From: Flavobacteriaceae bacterium MAR_2009_75 | Lineage (GTDB): Bacteria > Bacteroidota > Bacteroidia > Flavobacteriales > Flavobacteriaceae | Length of the DNA: 64,000 bases | Direction of reading: 5' to 3' | NCBI GenBank assembly: GCA_002813285.1 | Contig: PHTZ01000001.1 | Span: forward strand, 2,603,501-2,667,500 | Shown: positions 26,283 through 35,893 of the stretch, piece after piece | How positions within the stretch are numbered: the first letter of the stretch is position 1 | How the letters are laid out: each line of letters opens with the position of its first letter | Notes under the pieces: model-generated | Told to the model about the DNA's origin: nothing | What the model saw: only the letters and a program-made list of their open reading frames with translations | Database searches by the model: none | Program-made: the position numbers and the translations under genes

Positions 26283-26327
26283 GCAGGATACTACAGGATG
26301 CTTCCACCCCAATTATCAGATAATTTG
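26283..26327 (+). promoter_or_regulatory. Shared 19-bp element upstream of SusCD pair 2
   Basis: GCAGGATACTACAGGATGC (26283-26301) differs from the GH31 element at one of 19 positions. It contains CAGGAT twice, 10 nt apart. TAATTTG (26321-26327) starts 21 nt after the second CAGGAT; it lacks one spacer base relative to TAnnTTTG. A 7-bp stem GGGGTGG/CCACCCC (26274-26310) brackets the element but has no T run. Confidence 0.6.
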
Positions 26328-26340
26328 CCAATGTAATTGC

Positions 26341-26352
26341 GTAATCGATTAC
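26341..26352. promoter_or_regulatory. LacI-type operator at SusCD pair 2
   Basis: GTAATCGATTAC is a perfect 12-bp palindrome with the central CG typical of LacI-family operators. It lies 22 nt before the susC start and repeats at kduI and at SusCD pairs 3 and 4. Confidence 0.7.
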
Positions 26353-26373
26353 CTTAACTAAAACTCACACTAT

Positions 26374-29300
26374 ATGAAATGCTACTATCTCCAGAAATGG
26401 CGTGGAATTCTGTTCCTGCTATTTTTTACATCTCTCAGTTTATTTGCTCAAAAACAGACAATTACAGGAACGGTAACTTCCGTTGACGGGGAGCCTATAC
26501 CCGGGGCCAATATCGTTCAAAAGGGTACTACTAACGGAACGGTTTCCGATTTTGACGGCAATTACACCATACAGCTCTTAGATGGTGAAAGTGATATTTT
26601 AATTTTTTCCTATATCGGATTCAAAACTTTAGAACAGGCCGTTGGCAATCAATCCACGGTAAACGTTTCCATATCCGAAGACTCTAAACTGCTTGATGAA
26701 GTAGTTGTTATAGGGTATGGATCCCAGAAGAAAACAAGTGTGACCGGTGCTGTTGCCTCTTTCACAGCTGATGGTCTTGACGAAAGACCGTTGGCTAGAA
26801 TGGATCAAGCATTGGTAGGTCAATTGGCAGGTGTTAGGGTGAAACAAACTAGCGGTGTGCCAGGAGCGGGCTTTACTATTCAAGTGAGAGGCACAGGATC
26901 TATAAACGCCAGTAACGAACCGTTGTATGTTATTGATGGTTTTCCTCTAGATACTGAAGGGCAGCCATCCAACATAAACCCTAATGATATTGAATCCATA
27001 CAGGTTCTGAAAGATGCTGCTTCAGCCGCAATTTATGGTTCGAGAGGTGCAAACGGGGTAGTGCTGATAACTACCAAAAAGGGCAAGACCGGTAAGCCGA
27101 ATATTAGTTTTAATACCTATACCGGCTGGAATGAAACCGTAAAAAAATTAGATGTTCTCTCATCTGAGGAGTGGGTCGAAAGAGCAAAAGAACATATCGA
27201 TTATTCATATGTGCGGAATTTCGGAGACCAAGGGGCCTCTGCGAGTGACACCAATGAACAACGTAGGATAATAGCCGGTTTGGGTGCTGATGAGTTAAAT
27301 ACAGGTATTCTGTATGATGAGCGTTGGCTGCAACCTGGTCACCCTGGCCTTGACTATGTAGATTGGCAGGATTTATTTTTCCGTAAAGGGTTTGTTCAAA
27401 GTTACCAGTTATCTGCCTCTGGTGGCACCGATAATACTAAATACTATGTCTCAGGGGATTATCTTGATCAAGAAGGGGTTGCCATAGGTGTAAATTTTGA
27501 AAGGTTAAGCGTAAGGGCTAATGTAGAAGTAAAAGCTTCGGATAAAGTGAAATTCGGATTGAATATAGCGCCTTCTTATAATATTATCAAAGACCCAGGT
27601 GTTGAAGGTAAAGATGCGATAACGCATATTGTAGTTGGTCAGACTCCAGTGGTAGAATCATCAACAGGCGCTTTGAGAACCAACACTGGTGAATTTCCAG
27701 GATATGCCTATGCTTCTAGCCGAGTTAGCCCGATTGCAGAGGCTCTCAACGTCAAACGATCGACAAATCGATTTAGAAATTTAGCTTCTTTTTTCGTAGA
27801 ATACCAATTACTGCCCAGTTTAACTTATAGAGGTAGTATCAACTCTGATCTTCAAATAAATACCTCTAATCGTTTTACCCCTTCTTTCGTTACAAGAAAT
27901 AGAACCGCTAGCGGAGCCAAAAGTGGTGAAACAAGAACTTCTTTCGTAAATGAACATACTCTAAATTATAACACGGCTTTCGGTAAGCATAATGTAAATG
28001 TGTTAGGCGGGTATTCTTTGAACGTATTTAAGTTCGAAGACTATAGTATTAGTGCCACCGATTTTCCTTCGGATGAGGTTGAAACCATTAACGTTGCGGC
28101 AACAACTAGTGGAAGTGGTTCTGCCAGTAAAAATACTTTAGTTTCTTATTTCGGTAGGCTTCAGTACAATTTTGATGAAAAATATATAGTTCAAGGTACC
28201 CTAAGGCGAGACGGATCATCAAGATTTGGAGATAATACTAAATGGGGGGTGTTCCCTTCACTTTCCGTTGGATGGAGAATTGGTGAAGAGAATTTCTTAA
28301 AAGAAAGTGAATTGTTCAGTGAACTGAAATTGAGAGGTAGCTGGGGTATATCGGGTAACAATAATATTGGTAACTATGAACACATTGCTAATTTAAGCAA
28401 CACCAACTACAGTTTCGATGGTAATCTGATAGGCGGCCAATCCCCCGGTAATTTTGCCAACCCTGATTTAAGTTGGGAAAAATCGGAAACCTATAATTTT
28501 GGTATGGATATAGGTCTTTTCAATAATCGAATATTTACTTCATTTGAATACTACACCAAGAGAAACACCGATTTATTACTAAACATTCCTGTGCCTACGG
28601 CGAGTGGCTTTTCTACGGCATTGACCAATATTGGTGAAGTCTTGAATAAAGGATGGGAATTCGAACTGAGCACCAAGAACTTTACTAAGGGAGATTTTAC
28701 ATGGTCTACCGACCTTAATTTTAGTCATAATACCAATGAAGTCATAAAATTGGGGCCCGACGACACGCCCATCTTAGGTGGGGCCTTCGATATCAACCAT
28801 AACATTCTTGAGGTCGGAAAACCTATGTTTACACTTTATCTCGTGCAACAAGATGGCTTGTTGACATCTGAAGATATTGCAAACGGTGTTCCGCAATATA
28901 ATGAGCAAGAGGCAGGCGACCCAAAATATGTTGATATTAACAATGACGGGGTGATTACTCCAGATGATAGAACCTATTCGGGCCACCCGAACCCAGATTA
29001 TATATGGGGCATTACGAACACCTTTGGGTATAAAGGGTTTGACCTATCTGTTCAGGTTCAAGGGCAATGGGGTGGTAAGATTTACTCTACATTTGGCAGG
29101 GCGATGTACAGAACGGGCCAAGGTACGCCCGATAACCTTCTAGGAAGGGGCCGAGATAGATATATCTGGCAAGAAAATGCGGTCGTAACCGAGGCTGATG
29201 TGGCAGAATTAGAGCGTAAATCTCCTTCCAGTTTTGGAAGAATTAAAAATACAGATTGGCTTTACCCTAACGATTACTGGAGAATACGAAATATCACTTT

Positions 29301-29496
29301 AGGTTATGACTTAGGTTCACAGTTTGAATCGGAAATAATTACCGGTGCCAGAATTTATCTTTCTATGGAGAACTGGTTTGGTGGTGATAAATATATTGGT
29401 GGTTTTAACCCTGAAGCTGTGAATAACAGTGGTGACGATTATGGTGCGTTTCCTCTATCAAGAGCAGTAACCCTAGGTGTAAATCTAAACCTATAA
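26374..29496 (+). CDS. SusC-type TonB-dependent receptor (pair 2)
   Basis: A 1040-aa outer-membrane receptor. Signal peptide, then a carboxypeptidase-regulatory-like domain (ITGTVTSVDGEPIPGANIV), LDEVVVIGYGSQKK, plug motifs (LYVIDGFPL, VLKDAASAAIYGSRGANGV) and a barrel ending in LGVNLNL. It pairs with the SusD-like gene 28 nt downstream to import oligosaccharides. Position between GH31, GH105 and rhamnose genes points to rhamnogalacturonan-derived ligands. Its promoter is the only one in the window with both the CAGGAT-type element and the LacI-type palindrome. Confidence 0.95.
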   Translation: MKCYYLQKWRGILFLLFFTSLSLFAQKQTITGTVTSVDGEPIPGANIVQKGTTNGTVSDFDGNYTIQLLDGESDILIFSYIGFKTLEQAVGNQSTVNVSISEDSKLLDEVVVIGYGSQKKTSVTGAVASFTADGLDERPLARMDQALVGQLAGVRVKQTSGVPGAGFTIQVRGTGSINASNEPLYVIDGFPLDTEGQPSNINPNDIESIQVLKDAASAAIYGSRGANGVVLITTKKGKTGKPNISFNTYTGWNETVKKLDVLSSEEWVERAKEHIDYSYVRNFGDQGASASDTNEQRRIIAGLGADELNTGILYDERWLQPGHPGLDYVDWQDLFFRKGFVQSYQLSASGGTDNTKYYVSGDYLDQEGVAIGVNFERLSVRANVEVKASDKVKFGLNIAPSYNIIKDPGVEGKDAITHIVVGQTPVVESSTGALRTNTGEFPGYAYASSRVSPIAEALNVKRSTNRFRNLASFFVEYQLLPSLTYRGSINSDLQINTSNRFTPSFVTRNRTASGAKSGETRTSFVNEHTLNYNTAFGKHNVNVLGGYSLNVFKFEDYSISATDFPSDEVETINVAATTSGSGSASKNTLVSYFGRLQYNFDEKYIVQGTLRRDGSSRFGDNTKWGVFPSLSVGWRIGEENFLKESELFSELKLRGSWGISGNNNIGNYEHIANLSNTNYSFDGNLIGGQSPGNFANPDLSWEKSETYNFGMDIGLFNNRIFTSFEYYTKRNTDLLLNIPVPTASGFSTALTNIGEVLNKGWEFELSTKNFTKGDFTWSTDLNFSHNTNEVIKLGPDDTPILGGAFDINHNILEVGKPMFTLYLVQQDGLLTSEDIANGVPQYNEQEAGDPKYVDINNDGVITPDDRTYSGHPNPDYIWGITNTFGYKGFDLSVQVQGQWGGKIYSTFGRAMYRTGQGTPDNLLGRGRDRYIWQENAVVTEADVAELERKSPSSFGRIKNTDWLYPNDYWRIRNITLGYDLGSQFESEIITGARIYLSMENWFGGDKYIGGFNPEAVNNSGDDYGAFPLSRAVTLGVNLNL

Positions 29497-29524
29497 TTTT
29501 TGGATAATATTAAAAAATAAACAG

Positions 29525-31024
29525 ATGAAAAATAGAATAATAGTAGGTGTTTTAGCCCTATTGCTTTCAACTGCTTGTGAAGATGAACTTTATCAGGCTC
29601 CTATTTCGAATCGAAGTTCAGCTGAATTCTATCGAGATGCCGCAGACTTCGAACAAGCCATTGTTGGTGTTTACAATGCACTCAAGTATCATTCACAATC
29701 AAATTTTTACCTTTCGGAAGTCCGCTCCGATAATATTTATATAACAGGTTTGGCAGGAGTTAGAGATTGGATTCCTGTAACAAATTTTTCGAGAACCTTG
29801 GTTACGAACTCCCTAATGCAGCAGGCATGGGATGAACCTTACGTCGGTATATTAAGGGCCAATACTGTTCTTGATAAGCTGAGCCCTGATGTTGTGCCAG
29901 ACGCGGCTACTCGAAATGCTATGGAAGGTGAGGTTAAATTTCTTAGGGCCTTGTTTTATTTTGACTTGGTCAGATTTTTTGGAGGGGTGCCAATTTTTGA
30001 TGAAGTGCTGACACCTACGCAAGCCCTCGAAATTCCTAGATCGGCCCCAGCTGAGGTATATAATTTAATAGAAAATGACCTTATAGACGCCATTTCTATG
30101 CTTCCGCAAACCAGTTCAGCTGCTGGAAAGCCGTCTTCGGTAACAGCCAAGGCACTTTTGGCAAGAACATATCTTACTATGTCGGGCCCTGATTACGGAA
30201 TAAGTGGACCCGGTTTGGGGGTAGATCGAAAATCAGAAGCCCTTGATTTGCTCAATGAGGTAATCGCAAGTGGACAATTCGGAGAAGTAGATGATTATGC
30301 TACTATATTTAAATCGGAATCTGAAAATAATGCAGATATTATATTTGCTATACAGAATATAAATGACGGTAATAGTGGGGATCGCGGAGTAGGTACGGTC
30401 TTGCCCACACTAATGTACCATGAATCATGGGCGCGTGTGAATTTGCCATTCGCAGGTGGTGTACCCAGTGACGGTCTGATATTACCATCGGATCAACTTT
30501 TAAATTCTTACGAACCCAATGATACGCGTGATGATTTTTCGATTCTTCGTACATGGGTCGATGCCAACGGGGCCACCAGCACCCAAGCAATGATTATAAA
30601 ATTTATGGATCAAGAGAATCTTCCTGTCGATCGATTTAATTGGGGCACAGATTTTCCTGTTATACGCTACACCGATGTTTTAATGATGAAGGCTGAGGTA
30701 TTGATACAGACTGGGGGTAACCAAGCCGAAGTTGACAACATTGTAAATAATGTTCGTGAAAGGGCAGGTCTTGAGCCATTAAGCAATGTTGATTTAGAGA
30801 TGCTTTTGGAAGAACGTAGAAAAGAGTTCTTTGCCGAAGGTCTGCGTTTTCATGATTTGGTAAGAACGGGTAAAGTTGTAGACGTAATCAATGAGTGGAT
30901 TGCTGTTGATGATGAAGCGGGTGTTGTAAATTCTATGGAGCCTAATTTTATTATCTATCCCATTCATCAGAACCAACTTGATGTCAAAGAAGATTTATAC
31001 GAACAAAATCCCGGCTATAATTAA
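29525..31024 (+). CDS. SusD-type lipoprotein (pair 2)
   Basis: A 499-aa lipoprotein: signal peptide with Cys in LLSTACEDELYQAP, TPR-like helical core (EVKFLRALFYFDLVRFFGGVP is the usual hallmark) and C-terminal RKEFFAEGLRFHDLVRTGK with IYPIHQNQLDV. It is the glycan-binding lid of the adjacent SusC-like receptor. Followed by a hairpin at 31065-31094 that probably limits read-through into the GH105 gene. Confidence 0.95.
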   Translation: MKNRIIVGVLALLLSTACEDELYQAPISNRSSAEFYRDAADFEQAIVGVYNALKYHSQSNFYLSEVRSDNIYITGLAGVRDWIPVTNFSRTLVTNSLMQQAWDEPYVGILRANTVLDKLSPDVVPDAATRNAMEGEVKFLRALFYFDLVRFFGGVPIFDEVLTPTQALEIPRSAPAEVYNLIENDLIDAISMLPQTSSAAGKPSSVTAKALLARTYLTMSGPDYGISGPGLGVDRKSEALDLLNEVIASGQFGEVDDYATIFKSESENNADIIFAIQNINDGNSGDRGVGTVLPTLMYHESWARVNLPFAGGVPSDGLILPSDQLLNSYEPNDTRDDFSILRTWVDANGATSTQAMIIKFMDQENLPVDRFNWGTDFPVIRYTDVLMMKAEVLIQTGGNQAEVDNIVNNVRERAGLEPLSNVDLEMLLEERRKEFFAEGLRFHDLVRTGKVVDVINEWIAVDDEAGVVNSMEPNFIIYPIHQNQLDVKEDLYEQNPGYN

Positions 31025-31064
31025 AAAACTCCGCTAAAAATCCAATATTTTTTGACATAGACAT

Positions 31065-31094
31065 AGAGTCCTTACTAGTGATAAGGGCTCTTTG
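31065..31094 (+). terminator. Probable terminator after SusCD pair 2
   Basis: AGAGTCCTTA pairs with TAAGGGCTCT (one G-T pair) around CTAGTGA. The tail TTGTGTTATTT is only partly T-rich, so termination may be incomplete. Confidence 0.5.
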
Positions 31095-31199
31095 TGTTAT
31101 TTAAAAAGAAGGACCTGAAAAGCAGATTGTCATTTTCCTCAAAGAATTTAATAACTTACTCAACCTCAAAAAACCTCAAAAAATAAATTTAAACGCATT

Positions 31200-32588
31200 A
31201 TGAATAAAATTCTAGTTTCCAGAGTATTTCTAATATTTGGTTTTGTTTCTTCTTTCATAGTTGCCCAACAACCGACCAATGATGTAACTACGCCTTTACA
31301 CCTGATGAAGCCAGATTATGAGACGCCCTATGAAGTACCCAGCCAAAAGAACATTATTGATGTGCTCGACCGTGTTTATAATTACCTAAATTCGGTAACT
31401 CCCGCTAAACTCGTTAATGGGGATGGTGAAGATATTGCAGATTACAAAAAAATTAAAAAGGCTAAAGAAACCTCTTTTAAACCAGGAGATTTTAGACTTA
31501 CCAGCTATGAGTGGGGTGTGACTTATGCCGGCATGTTATTGGCCAGTGAAGCTACCGGAGATGAAAAATATGCAGAATACACCAATTCTAGATTAAAATT
31601 TTTAGCAGATATTCAGCCTCATTACGAAGAATTGGAAGAGAAAAACCCCGATTTGAAACATCCTATGAAAAGGGTGTTGCACCCTCATGCCTTAGATGAT
31701 TCGGGTGCTGTGGCCGCAGCTATGATCAAAGCGAAAACTCGAGGTCTGAATGCAGATGTGGATCCATTGATAAATAACTTTTTGAATTATATCAGCAAGA
31801 ATCAATACCGCTTAGATGATGGTACTTTGGCCCGAAACCGACCCATGAAAAATTCGTTATGGTTAGACGATTTGTTCATGAGCGTTCCTGCTTTGGCACA
31901 GATGGGTAAATATGCGAACGACGATGCCTATTTTGATGATGCGGTCAAGCAAGTTTTACAGTTCGGAGAACGTATGTTTAACGACGAAAAAGGGCTGTTC
32001 ATGCATGCTTATATAGTAGGTTCTAAGCAACATCCAGAATTTTATTGGGGCAGGGCCAATGGTTGGGCCATAATGACCATGGTAGAGTTATTAGAGGTGC
32101 TGCCTGAAAATCACAACGGCAGGGCCGATGTGCTTCAATTGCTAAAAAAACACATTGAGGGCATTACACGTCTACAATCAGGCAAGGGACTTTGGCACCA
32201 ATTGCTAGACCGTAATGATTCATATTTAGAAACTTCCGCTAGTGCAATTTATACATACTCCATTGCACGTGCTATTAACAAAGGTTATGTTGATGCCAAA
32301 GCCTATGGCCCCGCGGTAACCTTAGCTTGGAACGCCATTACTGAAAAGGTGAACGACAAAGGTCAAGTTGAAGGTACATGTGTGGGTACGGGAATGGGCT
32401 TTGATGCTGCTTTTTATTATTACAGGCCAGTAAATGTCTATGCCGCCCATGGCTACGGACCAGTTCTTTTGGCCGGTGCGGAAATGATTACGCTCTTGAA
32501 GAATAGCCACCCTATGTTGAACGATAGTGCTATTCAGTTTTATGATGAAGAGATAAAAACGGATGGCCCCATCTTCGGGGAAAATTAA
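31200..32588 (+). CDS. GH105 unsaturated uronyl hydrolase (second copy)
   Basis: A 462-aa secreted enzyme (signal ends at IVAQQ). The GH105 motifs are LTSYEWGVTYAGMLLA, NSLWLDDLFMSVPALAQM with the catalytic Asp at about 222-223, YWGRANGWAIMTMVELL and GKGLWHQLLD. It has an N-terminal extension of roughly 70 residues compared with the other GH105 here, and the two share little beyond motifs, so they may act on different linkages or chain lengths. It begins a tight unit with the sulfatase (6 nt gap) and rhaM. Confidence 0.9.
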   Translation: MNKILVSRVFLIFGFVSSFIVAQQPTNDVTTPLHLMKPDYETPYEVPSQKNIIDVLDRVYNYLNSVTPAKLVNGDGEDIADYKKIKKAKETSFKPGDFRLTSYEWGVTYAGMLLASEATGDEKYAEYTNSRLKFLADIQPHYEELEEKNPDLKHPMKRVLHPHALDDSGAVAAAMIKAKTRGLNADVDPLINNFLNYISKNQYRLDDGTLARNRPMKNSLWLDDLFMSVPALAQMGKYANDDAYFDDAVKQVLQFGERMFNDEKGLFMHAYIVGSKQHPEFYWGRANGWAIMTMVELLEVLPENHNGRADVLQLLKKHIEGITRLQSGKGLWHQLLDRNDSYLETSASAIYTYSIARAINKGYVDAKAYGPAVTLAWNAITEKVNDKGQVEGTCVGTGMGFDAAFYYYRPVNVYAAHGYGPVLLAGAEMITLLKNSHPMLNDSAIQFYDEEIKTDGPIFGEN

Positions 32589-32594
32589 ATTTTC

Positions 32595-33968
32595 ATGGTG
32601 AAATTTTTGTCTAAAATTAAGATAAGCTTATCAGGGCGTATTCTACTTATTGCTTTTTGTGTTCTAATCGGCTGCGGGCCCAAAACGAAGCCGGAAGACA
32701 CTGAAAGTAAGAGTGAGTTGCCCAATATTCTACTTGTAGTTTTAGATGATGCCGGATGGAATGATGTTGGGTACAACGGTTCGGAAATACATACTCCCCA
32801 TATTGATGAGTTGGCCAAAAACGGCTTGCAACTTAATCGCTTTTATGTGGCCCCTACCTGTTCCCCCACACGGGCAGCACTATTAACGGGTATGCCTGCT
32901 AGTCGACTTGGTATCTTGGCACCCATAAGCGGCAAAAGTGAAAAAACCTTACCGGATAGTATTATCACCTTACCCGCTCAATTAAAAACCATAGGGTATC
33001 AAACGGCTCTTTTCGGTAAGTGGCATTTGGGTTTGCAACCGGCCAACGGCCCGTCAGCGTATGGGTTCGATTATTCTTATGGTTTTCTGCACGGTCAAAT
33101 TGACCAATATTCGCATGAGTACAAAAACGGAGATCCAAGTTGGCACCGAAACGGAGAATTCATTTCTGAAGAGGGTCATGCCACCGATCTTATCGGAAAA
33201 GAAACCAGAAAATGGTTTCGTTATGAACGGGATTCATTGAAACCATTTTTTGCTCAGGTGGCCTACAGTGCGCCGCATTTTCCGCTCCAAGAACCAAAAG
33301 AATGGGTAGAATCCTATGCCGAAATTGAAAATAATTCTAGAAGAGATTTTGCTGCGGCCATGAGCCATGTAGACGATGATATGGGCAAATTATTGGCAGA
33401 ACTGAAAGCTATGGGGCTTTCGGAAAACACGCTGATTATTTTTATGAGTGACAACGGCGGAATGGAAAATTGGTACCCCGAAGAGCAATATCAAGGTAAA
33501 CACGGTCCGAACGATGTTTTGGGTGACAACACCCCATTACGTAATTGGAAATCTAGCAATTATGAGGGCGGAATTCGCGTACCAGCAATTATCTATCTAA
33601 AAGGTAAGTTCAAAGCGGGCGTTTCCAATGAATTCATTTCGGTTACCGATTTAATGCCATCTATTTTAGAAATGGTCAATGCTAACATTCCTTCTAATGT
33701 GGAAGGCGCTGCCATATTTGATGATTTGGTCAATGGTGCACAGTTGAAAAACGAGATTTATATTAGGGGCCATAAACAGCAAAGTCTAATTAAAGCATCT
33801 TGGAAACTGGTCCGTACCCCGGGTCAAGGAAATCGATCGGTAGAATTTGAATTGTTTCATATTGAGAATGACCCTGAGGAAAGTAAGAACCTATCTGATA
33901 TGATGCCTGATAGGGTAAGTGAATTGAAAAAGCTTATGGCAATACATATGAATCGTGACCAACTTTAA
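32595..33968 (+). CDS. S1-family sulfatase, lipoprotein
   Basis: A 457-aa lipoprotein with lipobox LIGC. The sulfatase signature CSPTRAALLTG begins at Cys89, the residue converted to formylglycine; LLVVLDDAGWNDVGYNG supplies metal-binding Asp residues and FGKWHLG, FMSDNGG complete the active site. It removes sulfate esters from a glycan at the cell surface or in the periplasm. Sulfate is unusual on land-plant pectin, so this favours a marine polymer. It sits 6 nt after GH105 and 18 nt before rhaM. The maturase that converts the Cys is not in the window. Confidence 0.92.
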   Translation: MVKFLSKIKISLSGRILLIAFCVLIGCGPKTKPEDTESKSELPNILLVVLDDAGWNDVGYNGSEIHTPHIDELAKNGLQLNRFYVAPTCSPTRAALLTGMPASRLGILAPISGKSEKTLPDSIITLPAQLKTIGYQTALFGKWHLGLQPANGPSAYGFDYSYGFLHGQIDQYSHEYKNGDPSWHRNGEFISEEGHATDLIGKETRKWFRYERDSLKPFFAQVAYSAPHFPLQEPKEWVESYAEIENNSRRDFAAAMSHVDDDMGKLLAELKAMGLSENTLIIFMSDNGGMENWYPEEQYQGKHGPNDVLGDNTPLRNWKSSNYEGGIRVPAIIYLKGKFKAGVSNEFISVTDLMPSILEMVNANIPSNVEGAAIFDDLVNGAQLKNEIYIRGHKQQSLIKASWKLVRTPGQGNRSVEFELFHIENDPEESKNLSDMMPDRVSELKKLMAIHMNRDQL

Positions 33969-33986
33969 CTCTTAAACCAAATCTAG

Positions 33987-34301
33987 ATGTACAGAAATGC
34001 TTTTACCATGAAACTGAAACCGGGTTTTGAAGCTGAATATAAAAAGCGGCATGATGAGATATGGCCCGAGCTTTCTGAACTGTTAACAGCTGGGGGTATT
34101 CATGAGTATTCCATTTTTTTAGACGAGAAAACATTGACCCTTTTTGCCTTTCAAAAGTTAGAAGATGATTTTGACGGCACTAAAATTCCCGCAAACCCAA
34201 TCGTCAAAAAATGGTGGGCCTATATGGCCGATATTATGGAGACCAACCCAGATAACTCACCTGTAGAAAATGAGTTGAAAGAAGTGTTTTTTATGAAATA
34301 A
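33987..34301 (+). CDS. rhaM: L-rhamnose mutarotase
   Basis: A 104-aa cytoplasmic enzyme that interconverts alpha and beta L-rhamnopyranose before isomerisation. The protein has the full RhaM pattern: KPGFEAEYKKRHDEIWPEL with the catalytic His, GGIHEYSIFLDE, LFAFQKLE and KKWWAYMADIM. It is co-directional with sulfatase and GH105, away from the main rhamnose operon, and ends 23 nt from the convergent esterase gene. Confidence 0.95.
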   Translation: MYRNAFTMKLKPGFEAEYKKRHDEIWPELSELLTAGGIHEYSIFLDEKTLTLFAFQKLEDDFDGTKIPANPIVKKWWAYMADIMETNPDNSPVENELKEVFFMK

Positions 34302-34324
34302 TCTTAGGCTTCTTATTTCAACTT

Positions 34325-35821
34325 TTAATAAAAAATATAATCGTGTAGCCCCGATTCCTGATCTTTTTTAAGTACTTCTGCAGCTGCTTGGGCGTTAAAA
34401 AGTGCCCCTTCACTATTGGTATGGGTATGGTCTTTTGGGAAAAAAAGATTCACTTTTTCTTTTCCTAACAATTGGTAACGTTTTGCAATTTCATTGCTCA
34501 GATCAATAAAAGGTACATTCTCGGTTTCAGCGACTTCTTTACACCATTTTATATAGGTTTCGCAACGTTGTTCTACCATACCGTTAGGCCATTCATTTCT
34601 TGGGGTAATGCTGACAAGAATTGGTACTGCACCTTTTTCTTTAGTTTCGTTGAGCATCTTACGTAAATACCAACCGTAGGTATGAACGATTTCGGTCGAA
34701 TCATTCTTGACGATTTCTTGTACATCTTCACCCGTGCCACTTAATGATCCCCGAAATTTTTCTTTGTCGATATTGCCCGTATCATTGTGCCCAAATTGAA
34801 TCAATACGAAATCTTCGGCCTGAACTTCGTTTAGAACGTCATCCCAAAGACCTTCAGAAATAAATGTTCTACTGCTTCTGCCTCCTCGGGCATTGTTAAA
34901 AAAGTTCAACCTTGTAGTGTCTACGAACTGTTCGAAAGGCACGCCCCACCCAACAGCGTTTTCATTGGCATTATCGGCCATCGTCGAATCGCCGATTAGA
35001 AACAGGTTTTTCTTTTTAGGCAATGTAATTTGAGGGTAGTCGATCAGATGGTCTTCCAAACCCGAATCGGTACTACGTATTTCATTAATGACGATAGACG
35101 CGGCCAAAACGGCTCCGCGAACGGTTGTATGTGTATGGTCGCGCTCGTAAAAATAATTTCCGGTAACCCCAAGCTCTCCGATGTTCTCCATTTCTAGGGC
35201 CATTTTGTCATTTAGATCTATGAAGGTTACGTTTTCTTGTTCGGCGACCTGTTTTGACCATAACCCATAAGAATCATTATTTCGACCTACCTTATCATTG
35301 TCCCATTTATTTCTGGGGATGGGCGATAACACAATGGGTATGGCACCTCTTTCTTTAGCTTCGACAATCATTTTTCTAAGGTACCATCCATAGGTATGAA
35401 CGACCTCGTGCTTTCCTGTAAGCAAATTGTCAATTTCTTCTGATCTGTCATCGATACCATTGATGCTGCCCCTGGCCCTAAAATCGTCATTGATGGGGCC
35501 GTCGTCGTTATGACCGAACTGAATCAGCACATAATCGCCTTTATTAAGTTTGTTATAAACACCATCCCAAAGACCTTTGTCGATATAAGTACGGCTGCTG
35601 GTGCCGCCTAGAGCACGGTTTTCTACTTGAACTTCTGTACTATCAAGAAAATGTTCGATAAAATCTCCCCAGCCCCAAAGACCATGGTCACCATCGCCCT
35701 GCCCGTTTTTAACGGTAGAGTCGCCAACAGTATAAATTATAGGTTTTTTATTCGGAGTGAAAGAACAGGAAACAGCGCATAGTCCGATTAGGACTAGCAC
35801 AAAAATTATGCGTAATCTCAT
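34325..35821 (-). CDS. Tandem double-domain rhamnogalacturonan acetylesterase (CE12-like)
   Basis: A 498-aa lipoprotein (Cys in LCAVSCSFTPN) made of two SGNH hydrolase domains of about 230 residues each. Domain 1 has YTVGDSTVKNGQ, ALGGTSSRTYIDKGLWD, VLIQFGHND and DHTHTTVRGA. Domain 2 has FLIGDSTMADN, ARGGRSSRTFISEGLWD, VLIQFGHND and DHTHTNSEGA. Each keeps the nucleophile Ser in GDST and the Asp-His pair near its end, so both look active. Family members remove acetyl groups from galacturonate in rhamnogalacturonan. Transcribed alone, convergent with rhaM. Confidence 0.88.
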   Translation of the reverse strand: MRLRIIFVLVLIGLCAVSCSFTPNKKPIIYTVGDSTVKNGQGDGDHGLWGWGDFIEHFLDSTEVQVENRALGGTSSRTYIDKGLWDGVYNKLNKGDYVLIQFGHNDDGPINDDFRARGSINGIDDRSEEIDNLLTGKHEVVHTYGWYLRKMIVEAKERGAIPIVLSPIPRNKWDNDKVGRNNDSYGLWSKQVAEQENVTFIDLNDKMALEMENIGELGVTGNYFYERDHTHTTVRGAVLAASIVINEIRSTDSGLEDHLIDYPQITLPKKKNLFLIGDSTMADNANENAVGWGVPFEQFVDTTRLNFFNNARGGRSSRTFISEGLWDDVLNEVQAEDFVLIQFGHNDTGNIDKEKFRGSLSGTGEDVQEIVKNDSTEIVHTYGWYLRKMLNETKEKGAVPILVSITPRNEWPNGMVEQRCETYIKWCKEVAETENVPFIDLSNEIAKRYQLLGKEKVNLFFPKDHTHTNSEGALFNAQAAAEVLKKDQESGLHDYIFY

Positions 35822-35840
35822 TATGTGGGGTTAGGAATCC

Positions 35841-35848
35841 CAAAAATA
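35841..35848 (-). promoter_or_regulatory. Candidate -7 box for the CE12-like gene
   Basis: The minus strand reads TATTTTTG, an exact match, 19 nt before the start codon. Unlike the neighbouring promoters it has no CAGGAT 21 nt upstream. Confidence 0.45.
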
Positions 35849-35893
35849 GGTGATTTGTAAGATATTTTGCACTTTTTTAGTCGTACAAAATTG

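Noticed and set aside
26274-26310. GGGGTGG/CCACCCC hairpin as a terminator of GH31
   Set aside because: The loop is long (23 nt) and no T run follows. It encloses the regulatory element instead.
31170-31182. CCTCAAAAAA direct repeat before the second GH105 gene as a CRISPR or repeat element
   Set aside because: Only two short A-rich copies, without spacers. No CRISPR array or insertion sequence was seen anywhere in the window.
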